In this document: positions 1-8,859 of the stretch, one piece after another
How the letters are laid out: every line of letters begins with the position of its first letter
Position numbering within the stretch: position 1 is the stretch's first letter
Assembly (NCBI GenBank): GCA_963766005.1
Contig: CAVXYG010000008.1
Location: 496,001-560,000 of the forward strand
DNA: 64,000 nucleotides
Reading direction: 5' to 3'
DNA from: CAVXYG01 sp963766005
GTDB lineage: Bacteria > Actinomycetota > Actinomycetes > S36-B12 > GCA-2699445
Notes under the pieces: model-generated
What the model was told of the DNA's origin: nothing
Database searches by the model: none
Seen by the model: only the letters and a program-made list of their open reading frames with translations
Position numbers and translations under genes: made by a program

Positions 1-1
1 G

Positions 2-502
2 CTGCGGCGCCGTATCAGGATCGAGTACGCGCGGGAGTGGCGCCCCGGCGTCTCGGTGCGCGACGTGGACCCCTATCGCCTGGTGTGCACCAACCGCGGC
101 TGGGAGCTCGACGCCGGTCCGCTGGACGCCACCGGGGCGCCGAGAACATTCCTGTTGGCCAACATGTCGTCGCTTGAGGTCCTGCCGCAGGGTTTCGTTG
201 CCCCCGACCGGATGGCGGAGATCCTGGCGGCGAACCGGGCGCAGCTGGGGGTCGAGGTCTCCCTGCCGCAGCGCGCCTCGTGGGGCGGCGACACCGTGGC
301 GGATTCGGTGACCGTGGTCCGGTCCGATACCGAGACCACGACCCTGCTGCTGGAGCTGTCGCCTCCCTATGCTCGGCGGCTCGCCCTGGTTCTCGCGCCC
401 GCCGCGGGGGAGGGCATGCTCATGACCCACCGCGAACTGGCGCCGGAGATCCGCTCCGTTGCGCAACGATTACTGGCCCATCACGGATTCCCCCTACGAT
501 GA
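2..502 (+). CDS. WYL-domain transcriptional regulator, C-terminal part (5' end outside window)
   Basis: An open frame runs in from the left edge and stops at 500-502. The visible 166 residues contain a WYL-type core: an arginine-rich strand (RRRIRIEYARE), then the DPYRLV and RGWELDAG segments, which form the ligand-sensing Sm-like fold in this family. The C-terminal region resembles PafC/PafB-type regulators. In actinobacteria these are DNA-damage or proteasome-associated regulators, but the helix-turn-helix part is outside the window, so the exact subfamily is an inference. The gene ends 4 bases before the GTG start chosen for aroG, so co-transcription is possible. Confidence 0.7.
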   Translation: MRRRIRIEYAREWRPGVSVRDVDPYRLVCTNRGWELDAGPLDATGAPRTFLLANMSSLEVLPQGFVAPDRMAEILAANRAQLGVEVSLPQRASWGGDTVADSVTVVRSDTETTTLLLELSPPYARRLALVLAPAAGEGMLMTHRELAPEIRSVAQRLLAHHGFPLR

Positions 503-506
503 AACC

Positions 507-1832
507 GTGTCTACCACTGAGTTGACCTGGCCCGATCTGCCGGTGGCGCAGCAGATCCCCTGGCCCGATCCGGCCGAGGTCGAACAGGCCATCGGTCGGC
601 TGCGCTCCCTGCCCCCGCTGGTGTTCGCTGGCGAGTGCGATGCGCTCCGAGACCGGCTCGCCGCAGTGGAACGGGGTGAGGCGTTCGTCCTCATGGCCGG
701 CGACTGCGCCGAGACCTTCGCCTCCAACACCGCCGACTCCATCCGCGCACGGCTGAAGACCGTGCTGCAGATGTCCGTCGTGCTGACCTACGGATCCCAG
801 ATGCCGGTCGTCAAGATCGGACGGGTCGCCGGGCAGTACTTCAAGCCGCGATCCTCCCCGGTGGAGGACCGCGGCGGCACGCAGCTGACCTCCTACTTCG
901 GCGATGCCGTCAACGCGGTGGAATTCACCCCGGAGGCTCGTCGACCCGATGCCCAGCGCCTCGTGGAGACCTACCACGCCTCCTCCGCCGCGCTGAACCT
1001 CGTGCGCGCCTTCACCCAGGGCGGCTACGCCGACCTGCGGCACGTGCATACCTGGAACCAGGACTTCGTGCGCGAGACCAGCGCCGGTCGCCGCTACGAG
1101 CGGATGGCCAGCGAGATCGATCGGGCGCTGGGCTTCATGAATGCCTGCGGCGCCGACCCCGAGGAGTTCCACCGGGTCGAGTTCTTCGCCGGCCACGAAG
1201 CGCTCTCGCTGGACTACGAGCGGGCGTTGACGCGCATCGACTCCCGCAGCGGCATGCCCTACGACGTGTCGGCGCACTTCCTGTGGATCGGCGAGCGGAC
1301 GCGGCAACTCGACGGGGCACACGTCGACTTCGCCGCGCGCATCCACAATCCGATCGGCGTGAAGATCGGGCCGACGGCGGATCCGGACGACGTGGCCGAA
1401 CTGGTGGAGCGGCTCGATCCGGATCGGGTACCCGGACGGCTCACGCTCATTGTCCGGATGGGCGCCGGGAACGTGCGCGATCGGCTGCCGGACATCATCG
1501 CGAAGGTCACCGACACCGGGCATCCCGTGATCTGGGTGTGCGACCCGATGCACGGCAATACCAGGACAGCGGCCTCGGGCCACAAGACCCGGTCATTCTC
1601 CGACGTGGTCGACGAGGTCGCCGGATTCTTCGAGGTGCACCGGGCGCTTGGGACGCACCCCGGCGGGTTGCACGTGGAACTGACCGGCGACGACGTCACC
1701 GAGTGCGTCGGCGGGACCGAAGGCGTGCCCGAGGACGGCCTCCACGTGCGTTACGAGACCGCCTGCGACCCCCGGCTGAACCGTGCCCAGTCGCTGGAAC
1801 TGGCCTTCCAGGTCGCCGAGTCGCTGCGGTAG
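507..1832 (+). CDS. aroG: class II 3-deoxy-7-phosphoheptulonate (DAHP) synthase
   Basis: This enzyme condenses phosphoenolpyruvate and erythrose-4-phosphate, the first step of the shikimate pathway. The 441-residue product shows the class II family signatures: GDCAETF near the N terminus, the RIAGQY-like segment GRVAGQYFKPR, SAHFLWIGERTRQLDGAH, a VIWVCDPMHGNT block and a THPGGLHVE block with the metal and substrate ligands. Length is close to the mycobacterial enzyme (about 460). A frame is open from an ATG at 459, but that start would overlap the WYL gene by 44 bases, so GTG at 507 is preferred. The neighbourhood with pknL is conserved in actinobacteria. Confidence 0.93.
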   Translation: MSTTELTWPDLPVAQQIPWPDPAEVEQAIGRLRSLPPLVFAGECDALRDRLAAVERGEAFVLMAGDCAETFASNTADSIRARLKTVLQMSVVLTYGSQMPVVKIGRVAGQYFKPRSSPVEDRGGTQLTSYFGDAVNAVEFTPEARRPDAQRLVETYHASSAALNLVRAFTQGGYADLRHVHTWNQDFVRETSAGRRYERMASEIDRALGFMNACGADPEEFHRVEFFAGHEALSLDYERALTRIDSRSGMPYDVSAHFLWIGERTRQLDGAHVDFAARIHNPIGVKIGPTADPDDVAELVERLDPDRVPGRLTLIVRMGAGNVRDRLPDIIAKVTDTGHPVIWVCDPMHGNTRTAASGHKTRSFSDVVDEVAGFFEVHRALGTHPGGLHVELTGDDVTECVGGTEGVPEDGLHVRYETACDPRLNRAQSLELAFQVAESLR

Positions 1833-1846
1833 CGGCGCCCCGGACC

Positions 1847-2365
1847 ATGCCCCCCATCGCTTGCCGACTGCCGACGCGGTTCGGTCCGCTGCTCGTCATC
1901 GCCGACCCCGACGCCGTCGGCGATCGCGTCGCTCCCGTGGCCGGCGCGGTGGTCAGCAGCGGTTTCCGGGAACCCACCCGGGAGGAGTCGGCGCTCCTGC
2001 GCCCCCAGGAGCAGGATCCGCTGCTGGGCTTCGTGGCCGCGGCGGTGCAGGGGTGGGACAGCCGAGCCGACCCTGATGCGCTGGATCGGGTCCCCGTGGC
2101 CCTGCCGGAGTCCGGGTTCCGCGGTGCCGTATGGCGGGCGATGCGCGGGATTCCGGCCGGCGCCGCCGCCAGCTACCGCGACCTCGCCGGGTCGGCGGGC
2201 AACCCCCGGGCGGCGCGGGCCGCGGGCAGCGCCTGTGCTGCCAACCCGGTGGCCCCCTTCGTGCCGTGCCACCGCGTGGTCCGCAGCGACGGCGCAGTGG
2301 GACAGTACGGCTACGGCGTGCCCACCAAGCAGGCGATGCTGCGTCATGAGGGAGTGCTCGCATGA
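1847..2365 (+). CDS. ogt: methylated-DNA--[protein]-cysteine S-methyltransferase (Ogt/MGMT type)
   Basis: This protein repairs O6-alkylguanine by transferring the alkyl group to its own cysteine. The 172-residue product carries the active-site motif PCHRVV with the acceptor Cys at residue 141. Before it lies the DNA-binding segment (FRGAVWRAMRGIPAGAAASYRDLA). ATG at 1847 is 14 bases after the aroG stop. The stop codon overlaps the ATG of the threonine aldolase gene (ATGA), so translation of the two is probably coupled. The open frame extends further upstream only as an out-of-frame shadow of aroG. Confidence 0.88.
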   Translation: MPPIACRLPTRFGPLLVIADPDAVGDRVAPVAGAVVSSGFREPTREESALLRPQEQDPLLGFVAAAVQGWDSRADPDALDRVPVALPESGFRGAVWRAMRGIPAGAAASYRDLAGSAGNPRAARAAGSACAANPVAPFVPCHRVVRSDGAVGQYGYGVPTKQAMLRHEGVLA

Positions 2366-3366
2366 TCGACCTGCGCAGCGACACCGTGACTGCGCCGACG
2401 CCGGCGATGCGCGCGGCGATGGCCGAGGCTGCCGTGGGCGACGACGTCTACGGCGAGGACCCGTCGGTCACCGCGCTGGAAGCGGAGGTCGCGGCCGCGC
2501 TCGGGCACGAGGCGGGCCTGTTCTGCGCCAGTGGGATCGCGGCGAACCAGATCGGGTTGGGCCAACTCGCCGGTCCCGGCGATGAGATCCTGGCCGAGGC
2601 CAGAGCTCATATCCTGCGGGCGGAGGCGGGAGCCACGGCGGCCCTGTGGGGAGCGACCACGAGGACCTGGCTGGACCGGCGCGGACTGGTGGACCTGCCG
2701 CAGATCGCGGAGCTCGTCGCCGGCCGGACCAGCCCCTACCTGGTGGCTACCTCCGTGATCGCGGTGGAGAACACGCACAACTTCGGCGGCGGCACGATCC
2801 AGCCGATCGACTCGCTACGGGCTCTGCGCGGCCTGGCCGACGAGGCCGGGCTGCGCCTGCACCTGGACGGGGCCCGGCTGTGGAACGCCCACGTCGCAAC
2901 CGGCGTCCCGCTGCGGGAGTACGGCGAGCTGTTCGACACGGTCAGCGTCTGCTTCTCGAAGGGCCTGGGCGCACCGGTCGGGTCGGTGCTGGTCTCCAAC
3001 CGCGACCGTATCGCTACGGCGCGCGTGACCCGCCGCATGATCGGCGGGGCGATGCGCCAGGCCGGGATGCTCGCTGCGGCCGCGAGTTTCGGGTGGCGCC
3101 ATCACCTGGCAGACCTCGCCACGGACCACGCTCGGGCCGGTGCTCTGGCCCGCCGGATCGCGGCCGCGGCCCCTGCCGTCGTGGACGCGCGCGCTGTCGA
3201 GACCAACATCGTCGTGCTCGATCTCGCCGACAGCCGCTGGGAGGCAACCGCGCTCGCGCAAGCTGCGGCCGACCGGGGCGTGCGCCTCTCGGTGCTGACA
3301 GACCGGGTCGCACGGCTGGTCACCCACCGAGACCTCAACGACTACGGCCGTGGCGACTGCTGGTGA
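2362..3366 (+). CDS. ltaE: low-specificity L-threonine aldolase (PLP-dependent)
   Basis: A fold-type I PLP enzyme of 334 residues that cleaves L-threonine or L-allo-threonine to glycine and acetaldehyde. It begins with the family's IDLRSDTVTAPTPAMRAAM opening. It contains the HLDGARLWNA block with the PLP-contacting Asp and the SKGLGAPVGS block, whose Lys200 is the expected Schiff-base lysine. Length and block order match the beta-eliminating lyase/threonine aldolase family. The start overlaps the ogt stop by 4 bases. It is the last plus-strand gene before a convergent minus-strand transporter. Confidence 0.9.
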   Translation: MIDLRSDTVTAPTPAMRAAMAEAAVGDDVYGEDPSVTALEAEVAAALGHEAGLFCASGIAANQIGLGQLAGPGDEILAEARAHILRAEAGATAALWGATTRTWLDRRGLVDLPQIAELVAGRTSPYLVATSVIAVENTHNFGGGTIQPIDSLRALRGLADEAGLRLHLDGARLWNAHVATGVPLREYGELFDTVSVCFSKGLGAPVGSVLVSNRDRIATARVTRRMIGGAMRQAGMLAAAASFGWRHHLADLATDHARAGALARRIAAAAPAVVDARAVETNIVVLDLADSRWEATALAQAAADRGVRLSVLTDRVARLVTHRDLNDYGRGDCW

Positions 3367-3426
3367 GGTCCTCGCTGACCTCCTCGTCGCGGACCCGGCA
3401 TTGGACGACCAAGGAAGGTAGCCGGC

Positions 3427-3537
3427 ATGCAGTCGCCCTTGTCCGTGCTGGCGGCGCGCTCCTGCTCGGCGCGCTGCGACCGGTGCGCGACGGCACCAGC
3501 GCGACGGCACCCTACGGCCCGGGTGCGGGGGTGCTGA
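3427..3537 (+). CDS. possible 36-residue cysteine-containing small ORF
   Basis: An ATG at 3427 lies 7 bases after a good purine-rich ribosome site (AAGGAAGG, 3412-3419) in the gap after ltaE. It encodes a 36-residue peptide with a CSARCDRC cluster before a stop at 3535-3537. The CDRC motif recalls small actinobacterial zinc-ribbon proteins of the DUF7455 type, but those are about twice as long. The ORF also runs into the 3' end of the convergent EamA gene. It may be a truncated relic or chance. Confidence 0.2.
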   Translation: MQSPLSVLAARSCSARCDRCATAPARRHPTARVRGC

Positions 3538-4408
3538 GACGGGCTTCGCGCCGCGGAGCCAGTTCCACCAGCAGCATCGCGGCCAGGATGCACGCACCGC
3601 CGAAGGCCGTGCGCGCAGTGATCTCATCACCGGCCAGCAGGACGCCGAACACGCCGGCGAAGACCGGCTCCCCGGTGAGGATCACCGCGCCGCGCACCGA
3701 CCCCAGCAGCGGGATCGCCCAAGTCTGGATGAGGAAGGCCGCCATGGTGGCCACGACCGCCATGAAGGCAACGATCACCCACAGCTCCACGGTGGCCGGC
3801 AGTTCGATGCGGCCGTCGGTGAGCGCCCCGCCGCCGGTGACCGCAGCAGCTCCGGCCAACTGCAGCACCGTCAGCCCGTAGGCCGTCGCCGAACGCGACC
3901 ATTCGCCCAGCAGGACCAGGTGCAGCGCGAAGCCGACGGCGCACAGCAGGGTCAGCAGCTCACCGAAGCCCATGGCGAAGCCGCGCAGAGCGAGGGCCGC
4001 CAGGCCGATCGTGGCCAAGGCCACCGCCAGCCACGCGCTCGCTGGTACCCGGCGCCGGAGCAGGACGGCGCTGATGAGCGGGACGAAGACCAGGAACATC
4101 CCGGTGATGAACCCCGAGACGCTGGCCGCCGTGTAGCGCAGCCCGACGGTTTGCAGGACATAGGAGGCGGCCAGAATCACCGACAGCACCAGTCCGCGGC
4201 GAACGTCGGTGCGGCTCAAGCGGCGCAGGGCACGGGGATTCACCAATGCCAGCAGCACGCCGGCGATCGCGAACCGCCAGAACAGGAAGTCGTTGACCGG
4301 CATCTGGGACACCGCGAGCTGGACGACGACGAACGTGGCCCCCCACGCCACCGTCACCCCGATCAGGGCGAGGGTCGCCCAACGTTCGATGCGGACGGCC
4401 TCTGTCAA
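3512..4408 (-). CDS. EamA/DMT-family membrane transporter
   Basis: A 298-residue integral membrane protein with about ten hydrophobic helices arranged as two EamA repeats, the drug/metabolite transporter layout. The first repeat shows the typical VAWGATFVV opening and the FWRFAIAG helix; the second contains the GEPVFAG segment. Substrates of this family range from amino acids to drugs and cannot be read from sequence. The start is TTG at 4408, overlapping the stop of the upstream kinase gene (TTGA), so expression is probably coupled to pknL. A role linked to the kinase is not shown. Confidence 0.8.
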   Translation of the reverse strand: MTEAVRIERWATLALIGVTVAWGATFVVVQLAVSQMPVNDFLFWRFAIAGVLLALVNPRALRRLSRTDVRRGLVLSVILAASYVLQTVGLRYTAASVSGFITGMFLVFVPLISAVLLRRRVPASAWLAVALATIGLAALALRGFAMGFGELLTLLCAVGFALHLVLLGEWSRSATAYGLTVLQLAGAAAVTGGGALTDGRIELPATVELWVIVAFMAVVATMAAFLIQTWAIPLLGSVRGAVILTGEPVFAGVFGVLLAGDEITARTAFGGACILAAMLLVELAPRREARLSTPAPGP

Positions 4409-6381
4409 AAGATCGAGATCGTGACGGTGCTGCCCTTCGGCCGGAATTCACCCGGCGGCGGGTCCTGGGAGTAGACGCGGTTGAGCGGCGTGACGATGCC
4501 CTCCTGGACCCGCACCGTGAAGCCCGCAGCCTTGAGCTTGCTCACCGCATCGGCGCGCCTCATATCCACCACCCGTGGCACCTCCACCGGCGGTGGACCC
4601 TTGGAGATCGTGATGGCGACGGTGGAGCCCCTGGCAACCTCGGTGCCCACCTCCGGGCTGACCGCCGCGACCGTCCCGGCGGCATAGCGCTCCGAATAGT
4701 CCTCGGTCGACTTCACGACCAACCCCGCGCCCTCGAGGCTGGCGCGCGCGCTGTCGCTCGACTCGCCCAGGACGTCCGGAACCGGTCGCGGCGCCGGGCC
4801 GTCCGAGACGACGAGCGACACCTCGGTTCCCGGTTTCAAACTGCCCCCGGTGGGCGGGTCGGTCGATGCGACGCGGCCCTTGGCGACTTCCTCGTCGAAG
4901 GCCGTCTTCTGCCCGCCGATGGCCAACTTCGTCTCGGTGAGCGACTTGGTCGCTTCCTCCACGGTCTGGCCGCGCACGTCCGGTACCCCGTACCGCTCCG
5001 GCCCCATGGACATCACGACCGCGACCGGGAAGCGGACGAACGTGCCGCCCTGCGCCTGCGGGTCCTGGCTGATCACCGTGTCGCGCGCCGCTGTCTCGCT
5101 GTACTGGCGCTCGCCGACATCCAGGCGGAGGTCCGACTCCGCGAGCAGGGCCTCGGCGTCGGATTGGCTGAGCCCCACGAGGTCGGGCACGGTTGCCCGT
5201 TGCAGCGGTCCAGCGACGAAGGCCCAGGCAGTACCGCTGGTGAGCGCCACGAGCAGCAGGCTCAGCAGGACGATGCGACCGGTCCGTCGGCGCGGCGGGG
5301 CCGGTGATGCCTCCTGGTCCTCCCCCTGGTCGAGTGGGTCCAGGGCAGGTCCGGCGAAGGCCAACGCGGCAGCGGCATCCGTGCCGTCGACCGTCGGGCC
5401 CGCCAGGTCGTCCAGCACGACGACGCCGGTCGGTGTGGCGTCCGGCCCTTCACCTTCGGACCCGGTGCCGTGATCGCTGGCCAGGATGAGCGTGTCCCCG
5501 GCGTGGTCCCGAATCAGCGGCAGGGGTTCGGCCGCGGGCATGAGCGTCCGCGCCCGCTGCAGTTCCTCCAGGAATGCCTGCGCGCTGGGGAAGCGGGCCG
5601 TCGGGTCCTTGGCAGTGGCCCCGAGCACGAGGTCGTCCAGCTCGGTCGGCAGGCCGGGCAAGGTCTCCGACGGCCGGGGCACATCGCTGTTGACGTGCTG
5701 GAAGGCCACGGACAGCGCGTTCTCGCCACCATAGGGAGGCGCGCCGGTGAGCAGTTCGTACAGCAGGATTCCGGCGCTGTAGATATCCGAGGCCGTACCC
5801 GTCCCGGTGCCGGCGACGTGCTCGGGCGAGACGTAGGCGGCCGTGCCGATCACCAGACCTGTGCGCGTCTTGTGCTCGTTGTCGTCCAGCGCCCGCGCCA
5901 GTCCGAAATCGGCGACCTTGATCGCGCCGCGCGGACCGAGCAGGACGTTCTCGGGCTTGATGTCGCGGTGCACGATCCCGGCCTCGTGGGCCGCGACGAG
6001 GGCGTCGAGGATCGGCTCCAGCACGGTCAGGGCCTGGGAGGGGGTCAACCGGTGCTCGTTGAGCAGTTGGCGCAGCGTGCGCCCGGGCACGTACTCCAGC
6101 ACCAGGTACGCCAACCCGTCCTCGGCGTCGAAGTCGAAGACGGAGACGACATTGGAGTCCGAGAGCGCAGCAGTGGCGCGGGCCTCGCGCAGGAACCGGT
6201 CCATGAAGTCAGGGTCGGCGGACAGGTCCGGCCGGAGCACCTTCATGGCCACGGTCCGCTGCAGCCGCAGGTCAGTGGCCAGGAAGACCGTCGCCATGCC
6301 GCCGCGGGCCAGCGGCTGCCCCACGAGGTAGCGACCGCCGAGCGTGTGCCCGGTCAGGTCCGCCATCACGGTCGTGTTCAT
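4405..6381 (-). CDS. pknL: transmembrane Ser/Thr protein kinase with four PASTA domains (PknL type)
   Basis: A Hanks-type kinase of 658 residues. The N-terminal kinase domain has a Gly-rich loop (LARGGMATVFLA), AMK lysine, catalytic HRDIKPEN, the DFG of VADFGLA, and GTAAYVSPEH at the end of the activation loop. A disordered linker is followed by one transmembrane helix near residue 380. Four extracellular PASTA repeats follow, each opening VPD or VPR. Such kinases sense muropeptides or lipid II and control wall growth and division. ATG at 6381 is chosen; ATG at 6366 is equally possible, and longer starts would invade the divergent gene. Position beside aroG matches pknL, although from general knowledge the mycobacterial PknL lacks PASTA repeats. 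Confidence 0.88.
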   Translation of the reverse strand: MNTTVMADLTGHTLGGRYLVGQPLARGGMATVFLATDLRLQRTVAMKVLRPDLSADPDFMDRFLREARATAALSDSNVVSVFDFDAEDGLAYLVLEYVPGRTLRQLLNEHRLTPSQALTVLEPILDALVAAHEAGIVHRDIKPENVLLGPRGAIKVADFGLARALDDNEHKTRTGLVIGTAAYVSPEHVAGTGTGTASDIYSAGILLYELLTGAPPYGGENALSVAFQHVNSDVPRPSETLPGLPTELDDLVLGATAKDPTARFPSAQAFLEELQRARTLMPAAEPLPLIRDHAGDTLILASDHGTGSEGEGPDATPTGVVVLDDLAGPTVDGTDAAAALAFAGPALDPLDQGEDQEASPAPPRRRTGRIVLLSLLLVALTSGTAWAFVAGPLQRATVPDLVGLSQSDAEALLAESDLRLDVGERQYSETAARDTVISQDPQAQGGTFVRFPVAVVMSMGPERYGVPDVRGQTVEEATKSLTETKLAIGGQKTAFDEEVAKGRVASTDPPTGGSLKPGTEVSLVVSDGPAPRPVPDVLGESSDSARASLEGAGLVVKSTEDYSERYAAGTVAAVSPEVGTEVARGSTVAITISKGPPPVEVPRVVDMRRADAVSKLKAAGFTVRVQEGIVTPLNRVYSQDPPPGEFRPKGSTVTISIF

Positions 6382-6477
6382 CCATCGCAGTGTACGGCGG
6401 AGGAGGCGTCGGGGCATGGAGCCGAACACGTCGCCCGCGTGCCGTGCGGTGCCTGCTAGCCCTGCCACACTGGGGCG

Positions 6478-6951
6478 ATGAGCCACCGCCGCGATCGAAT
6501 CCGGATGAGCGAGCAAGAACTGACAGGATTCCTCGAGGAGTGCCGCACGTTGACGCTGTGCACGATCGGCCCCGATGGCGTGCCCGATCCGGTACCCATG
6601 TGGTTCGTGCAGCGCCCCGACGGCATCGTCATGCGCACGTACGCAGTCTCACAGAAGGTCGTGAACCTCCGCCGGGACCCGCGGGCTTCCGTGCTCGCCG
6701 AGCTCGGCGATCGCTACACCGAACTGCGCGGTGCGCAGTTCACCGGCACGATCGACATCATCGACGAGCCCGACGCGATCTGCGAGGTGTTCGCCGACCT
6801 CATGGTGAAGTACGAGGGCATGTCGCCGGAGCACCGCACCGCGGCCGCAGCCGGATATCGCGACAAGGCAGCCCAGATGGTTGCGCTGCGCATCGTCCCG
6901 CACACCACCGTGACCTGGGACCATCGCAAACTGGCCGCGGCCCACGCGTAG
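6478..6951 (+). CDS. pyridoxamine 5'-phosphate oxidase-like (PPOX split-barrel) protein
   Basis: A 157-residue single-domain split-barrel protein. The segment LTLCTIGPDGVPDPVPMWFV is the flavin/F420-binding strand pair of the PPOX family, followed by KVVNLRRDPRASV, the usual cofactor phosphate-contact region. Actinobacterial members mostly bind F420, FMN or heme; which one applies here is not determined. ATG at 6505 (MSEQELTG) is an alternative start that aligns better with the domain. The gene is divergent from pknL and ends 8 bases before crtYc, so it may be co-transcribed with the cyclase genes. Confidence 0.75.
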   Translation: MSHRRDRIRMSEQELTGFLEECRTLTLCTIGPDGVPDPVPMWFVQRPDGIVMRTYAVSQKVVNLRRDPRASVLAELGDRYTELRGAQFTGTIDIIDEPDAICEVFADLMVKYEGMSPEHRTAAAAGYRDKAAQMVALRIVPHTTVTWDHRKLAAAHA

Positions 6952-6959
6952 GTCCGGGC

Positions 6960-7301
6960 ATGCAGCAGTGGACCTATGCAGCGGTGCTGGGGTTGATCGT
7001 CCTCGGCAGCGGCTGGTTGGAGGTTGTCCTCCGCACGCGGGTGCTGACTCGCTGGCGGCGGTGGCTGCTGGCGCTGCTGCCGGCCGCCGCGCTCTACATC
7101 GGGTGGGACCTCTACGCGATCGCGGCCGGGCACTGGAGCTTCGACGAGGGCTCCGTCACGGGCGTCGTCCTGCCCGGCGGTATCCCGCTGGAGGAGGCGC
7201 TGTTCTTCCTGGTCGTTCCCACCGCCGGGCTGCTCACCTTCGAGGCGGTGCGGGCCGTGCGCGGTTGGCCGGCCGGCGATGAAGCGGAGGGCGGCCCATG
7301 A
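6960..7301 (+). CDS. crtYc: lycopene cyclase subunit, CrtYc type
   Basis: A 113-residue membrane protein with three predicted helices and the IPLEEALFF motif, the acidic signature of the small heterodimeric actinobacterial lycopene cyclases. Together with CrtYd it cyclises one or both psi ends of lycopene (or of its C50 derivative in some species). The type of ring cannot be read from sequence. The stop codon overlaps the crtYd ATG (ATGA). ATG at 6960 follows the PPOX stop by 8 bases. Confidence 0.85.
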   Translation: MQQWTYAAVLGLIVLGSGWLEVVLRTRVLTRWRRWLLALLPAAALYIGWDLYAIAAGHWSFDEGSVTGVVLPGGIPLEEALFFLVVPTAGLLTFEAVRAVRGWPAGDEAEGGP

Positions 7302-7681
7302 CGTACACCCAGATCGCCGTGGTGTCGGTCTTGGCCGTGGTGCTCGTGGATCTGTTCGTCCTGCGCACGCGGCTGGTCTCTCGGCGCCTGTTCTGGGTTT
7401 CCTACGCCATCATGGTGGTCTTCCAGCTCCTGACCAACGGCGCGCTCACCGGCTTCAAGGTCGTGCGCTACGACGGGGACGCCATCCTGGGCGAGGACAC
7501 TCCGCTGGGGGGCGCCCCGCCGTTCCTCGGCCAGGGCCGAATCGCCTTCGCCCCCGTGGAGGACCTGTTGTTCGGCTTCGGGCTGATCCTCCTGACGCTG
7601 GCAACCTGGGTCTGGCTGGGTCGCAGGGGGTTCCAGCGACTCCCGATGGCCGGTCCGCCGCGCTGGCGGCGCGGCTCCTAG
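7298..7681 (+). CDS. crtYd: lycopene cyclase subunit, CrtYd type
   Basis: A 127-residue membrane protein, partner of CrtYc. It has the matching acidic motif APVEDLLFGF in its third helix and the LTNGALTGFKVVRYD loop typical of the family. Overlap with crtYc by 4 bases supports equal expression of the two halves. It converges on crtB, from which it is separated by 203 bases that contain a strong inverted repeat. Confidence 0.85.
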   Translation: MTYTQIAVVSVLAVVLVDLFVLRTRLVSRRLFWVSYAIMVVFQLLTNGALTGFKVVRYDGDAILGEDTPLGGAPPFLGQGRIAFAPVEDLLFGFGLILLTLATWVWLGRRGFQRLPMAGPPRWRRGS

Positions 7682-7731
7682 CCGCTGCCGGGTCCGCTGC
7701 GGACGGTGGCGGCGGTCCTGGTGGTGATCCC

Positions 7732-7788
7732 GTCCCGAAACCTACGCTGCGGAGAGCTTCGGACACGCTTCTGCGTAGGTTTCGGGAC
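7732..7788. terminator. perfect 16-bp inverted repeat between convergent crtYd and crtB
   Basis: GTCCCGAAACCTACGC at 7732-7747 is exactly complementary to 7773-7788, with a 25-base loop. It lies between the 3' ends of two convergent genes, where a bidirectional terminator is expected. No T-tract follows on either strand, so it may act by RNA structure or Rho-assisted termination, or be a protein site or a repeat element. Confidence 0.5.
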
Positions 7789-7884
7789 ATCGGCGGGCTG
7801 GGTCTGCGCGCATGGGGGTGTTGCGCGGTCACGTCGCTGCTGGCCTCCGCCGACAGGTGTGCTGCACCGCGCGTTCCCTGTCGG

Positions 7885-8829
7885 CTACTCCGGAACGTGC
7901 CCGGAGCCGAAGCGCTGCCGAGCGATCGCGGCGCGGACGCCGGCGGCTCCCGCCACCGCGAGGCGGCGCCGGATCGGAACGGTCGCCCGGTGCTGGAAGA
8001 CGTCGTAGTCGATGTCCTCTACGGCGCCCGCGATGCCGCAGTAGAGGATCCGCGCGGTGTCGATGCAGTCCCTGGCCGCCGGGTGCAGCATCGCGATGCC
8101 TGGCCTGCTGTACCGCTCCAGCTGCCGCACCCGGGCGATTTGGTATTGCAGCGCTGCCCGGATCTGAGGCGTCAGCTGGCGCCGACGTAGGTCCTCGGGC
8201 GTGACATCGAAGCGGGCCAGGTCTGCCAGCGGCAGGTAGATGCGGCCGCGCTCCAGGTCTTCGCCGACATCGCGGATGAAGTTCGCCAGTTGGAAGGCCA
8301 CACCCAGCGCCTGAGCCCTCGGGGCGGCCGCGGGATCCGCCGGTTCCAGGATCGGCAGCATCTGCAGACCGATGACCGAGGCCGATCCGTAGACGTAGGT
8401 GGACAGGTCGTCGAAGGTCTCGTACTGCGTGACGGTCAGGTCCATCGCCATGGAGTGCAGGAAGGCCTCGAAGTGCACCGACGGGATCTCCCAGCGCAGC
8501 GCGGTGTCGACGACGGCGCGCCGGATCGGATCGTGGGACGTGCCGCGGCGCAGGTCGCCGAACAGCTCCTCGCCCCATCGGCGCAACTCATCGGACTTCT
8601 GCGCCGCGGTGAGCGAGGAGTCGAGGTTGTCGACGATCTCGTCGGCGTACCGGGCGAACCCGTAGAGCGCGTGGACGAACGGCCGCTTCGCTGCGGGCAG
8701 CAGCAGTGTGGCCAGGTAGTACGTCTTGCCGTACTCGGCATTGAGGTCCTGGCAGCGCTGGTAGGAGGCGACGAGGTCCGGGTCTCGGATGCCTGCAGCT
8801 GCAAGGGCGTCGGTGCGCATGGCATCCAT
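7885..8829 (-). CDS. crtB: phytoene synthase
   Basis: A 314-residue squalene/phytoene synthase-family enzyme that joins two geranylgeranyl diphosphates to give phytoene. Visible signatures are the Asp-rich ARYADEIVDN in the first half and LANFIRDVGEDLERGRIYLP in the second, the two Mg-diphosphate binding motifs, plus YGKTYYLATLLLP near the N terminus. It is the last gene of a minus-strand group idsA-crtI-mannosyltransferase-crtB, starting 30 bases after the mannosyltransferase stop. Two nearby ATG codons (8829 and 8820) are possible starts. Confidence 0.93.
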   Translation of the reverse strand: MDAMRTDALAAAGIRDPDLVASYQRCQDLNAEYGKTYYLATLLLPAAKRPFVHALYGFARYADEIVDNLDSSLTAAQKSDELRRWGEELFGDLRRGTSHDPIRRAVVDTALRWEIPSVHFEAFLHSMAMDLTVTQYETFDDLSTYVYGSASVIGLQMLPILEPADPAAAPRAQALGVAFQLANFIRDVGEDLERGRIYLPLADLARFDVTPEDLRRRQLTPQIRAALQYQIARVRQLERYSRPGIAMLHPAARDCIDTARILYCGIAGAVEDIDYDVFQHRATVPIRRRLAVAGAAGVRAAIARQRFGSGHVPE

Positions 8830-8859
8830 GGTGTCAGTGGTCTGCCCGGCGGTCGTGCA

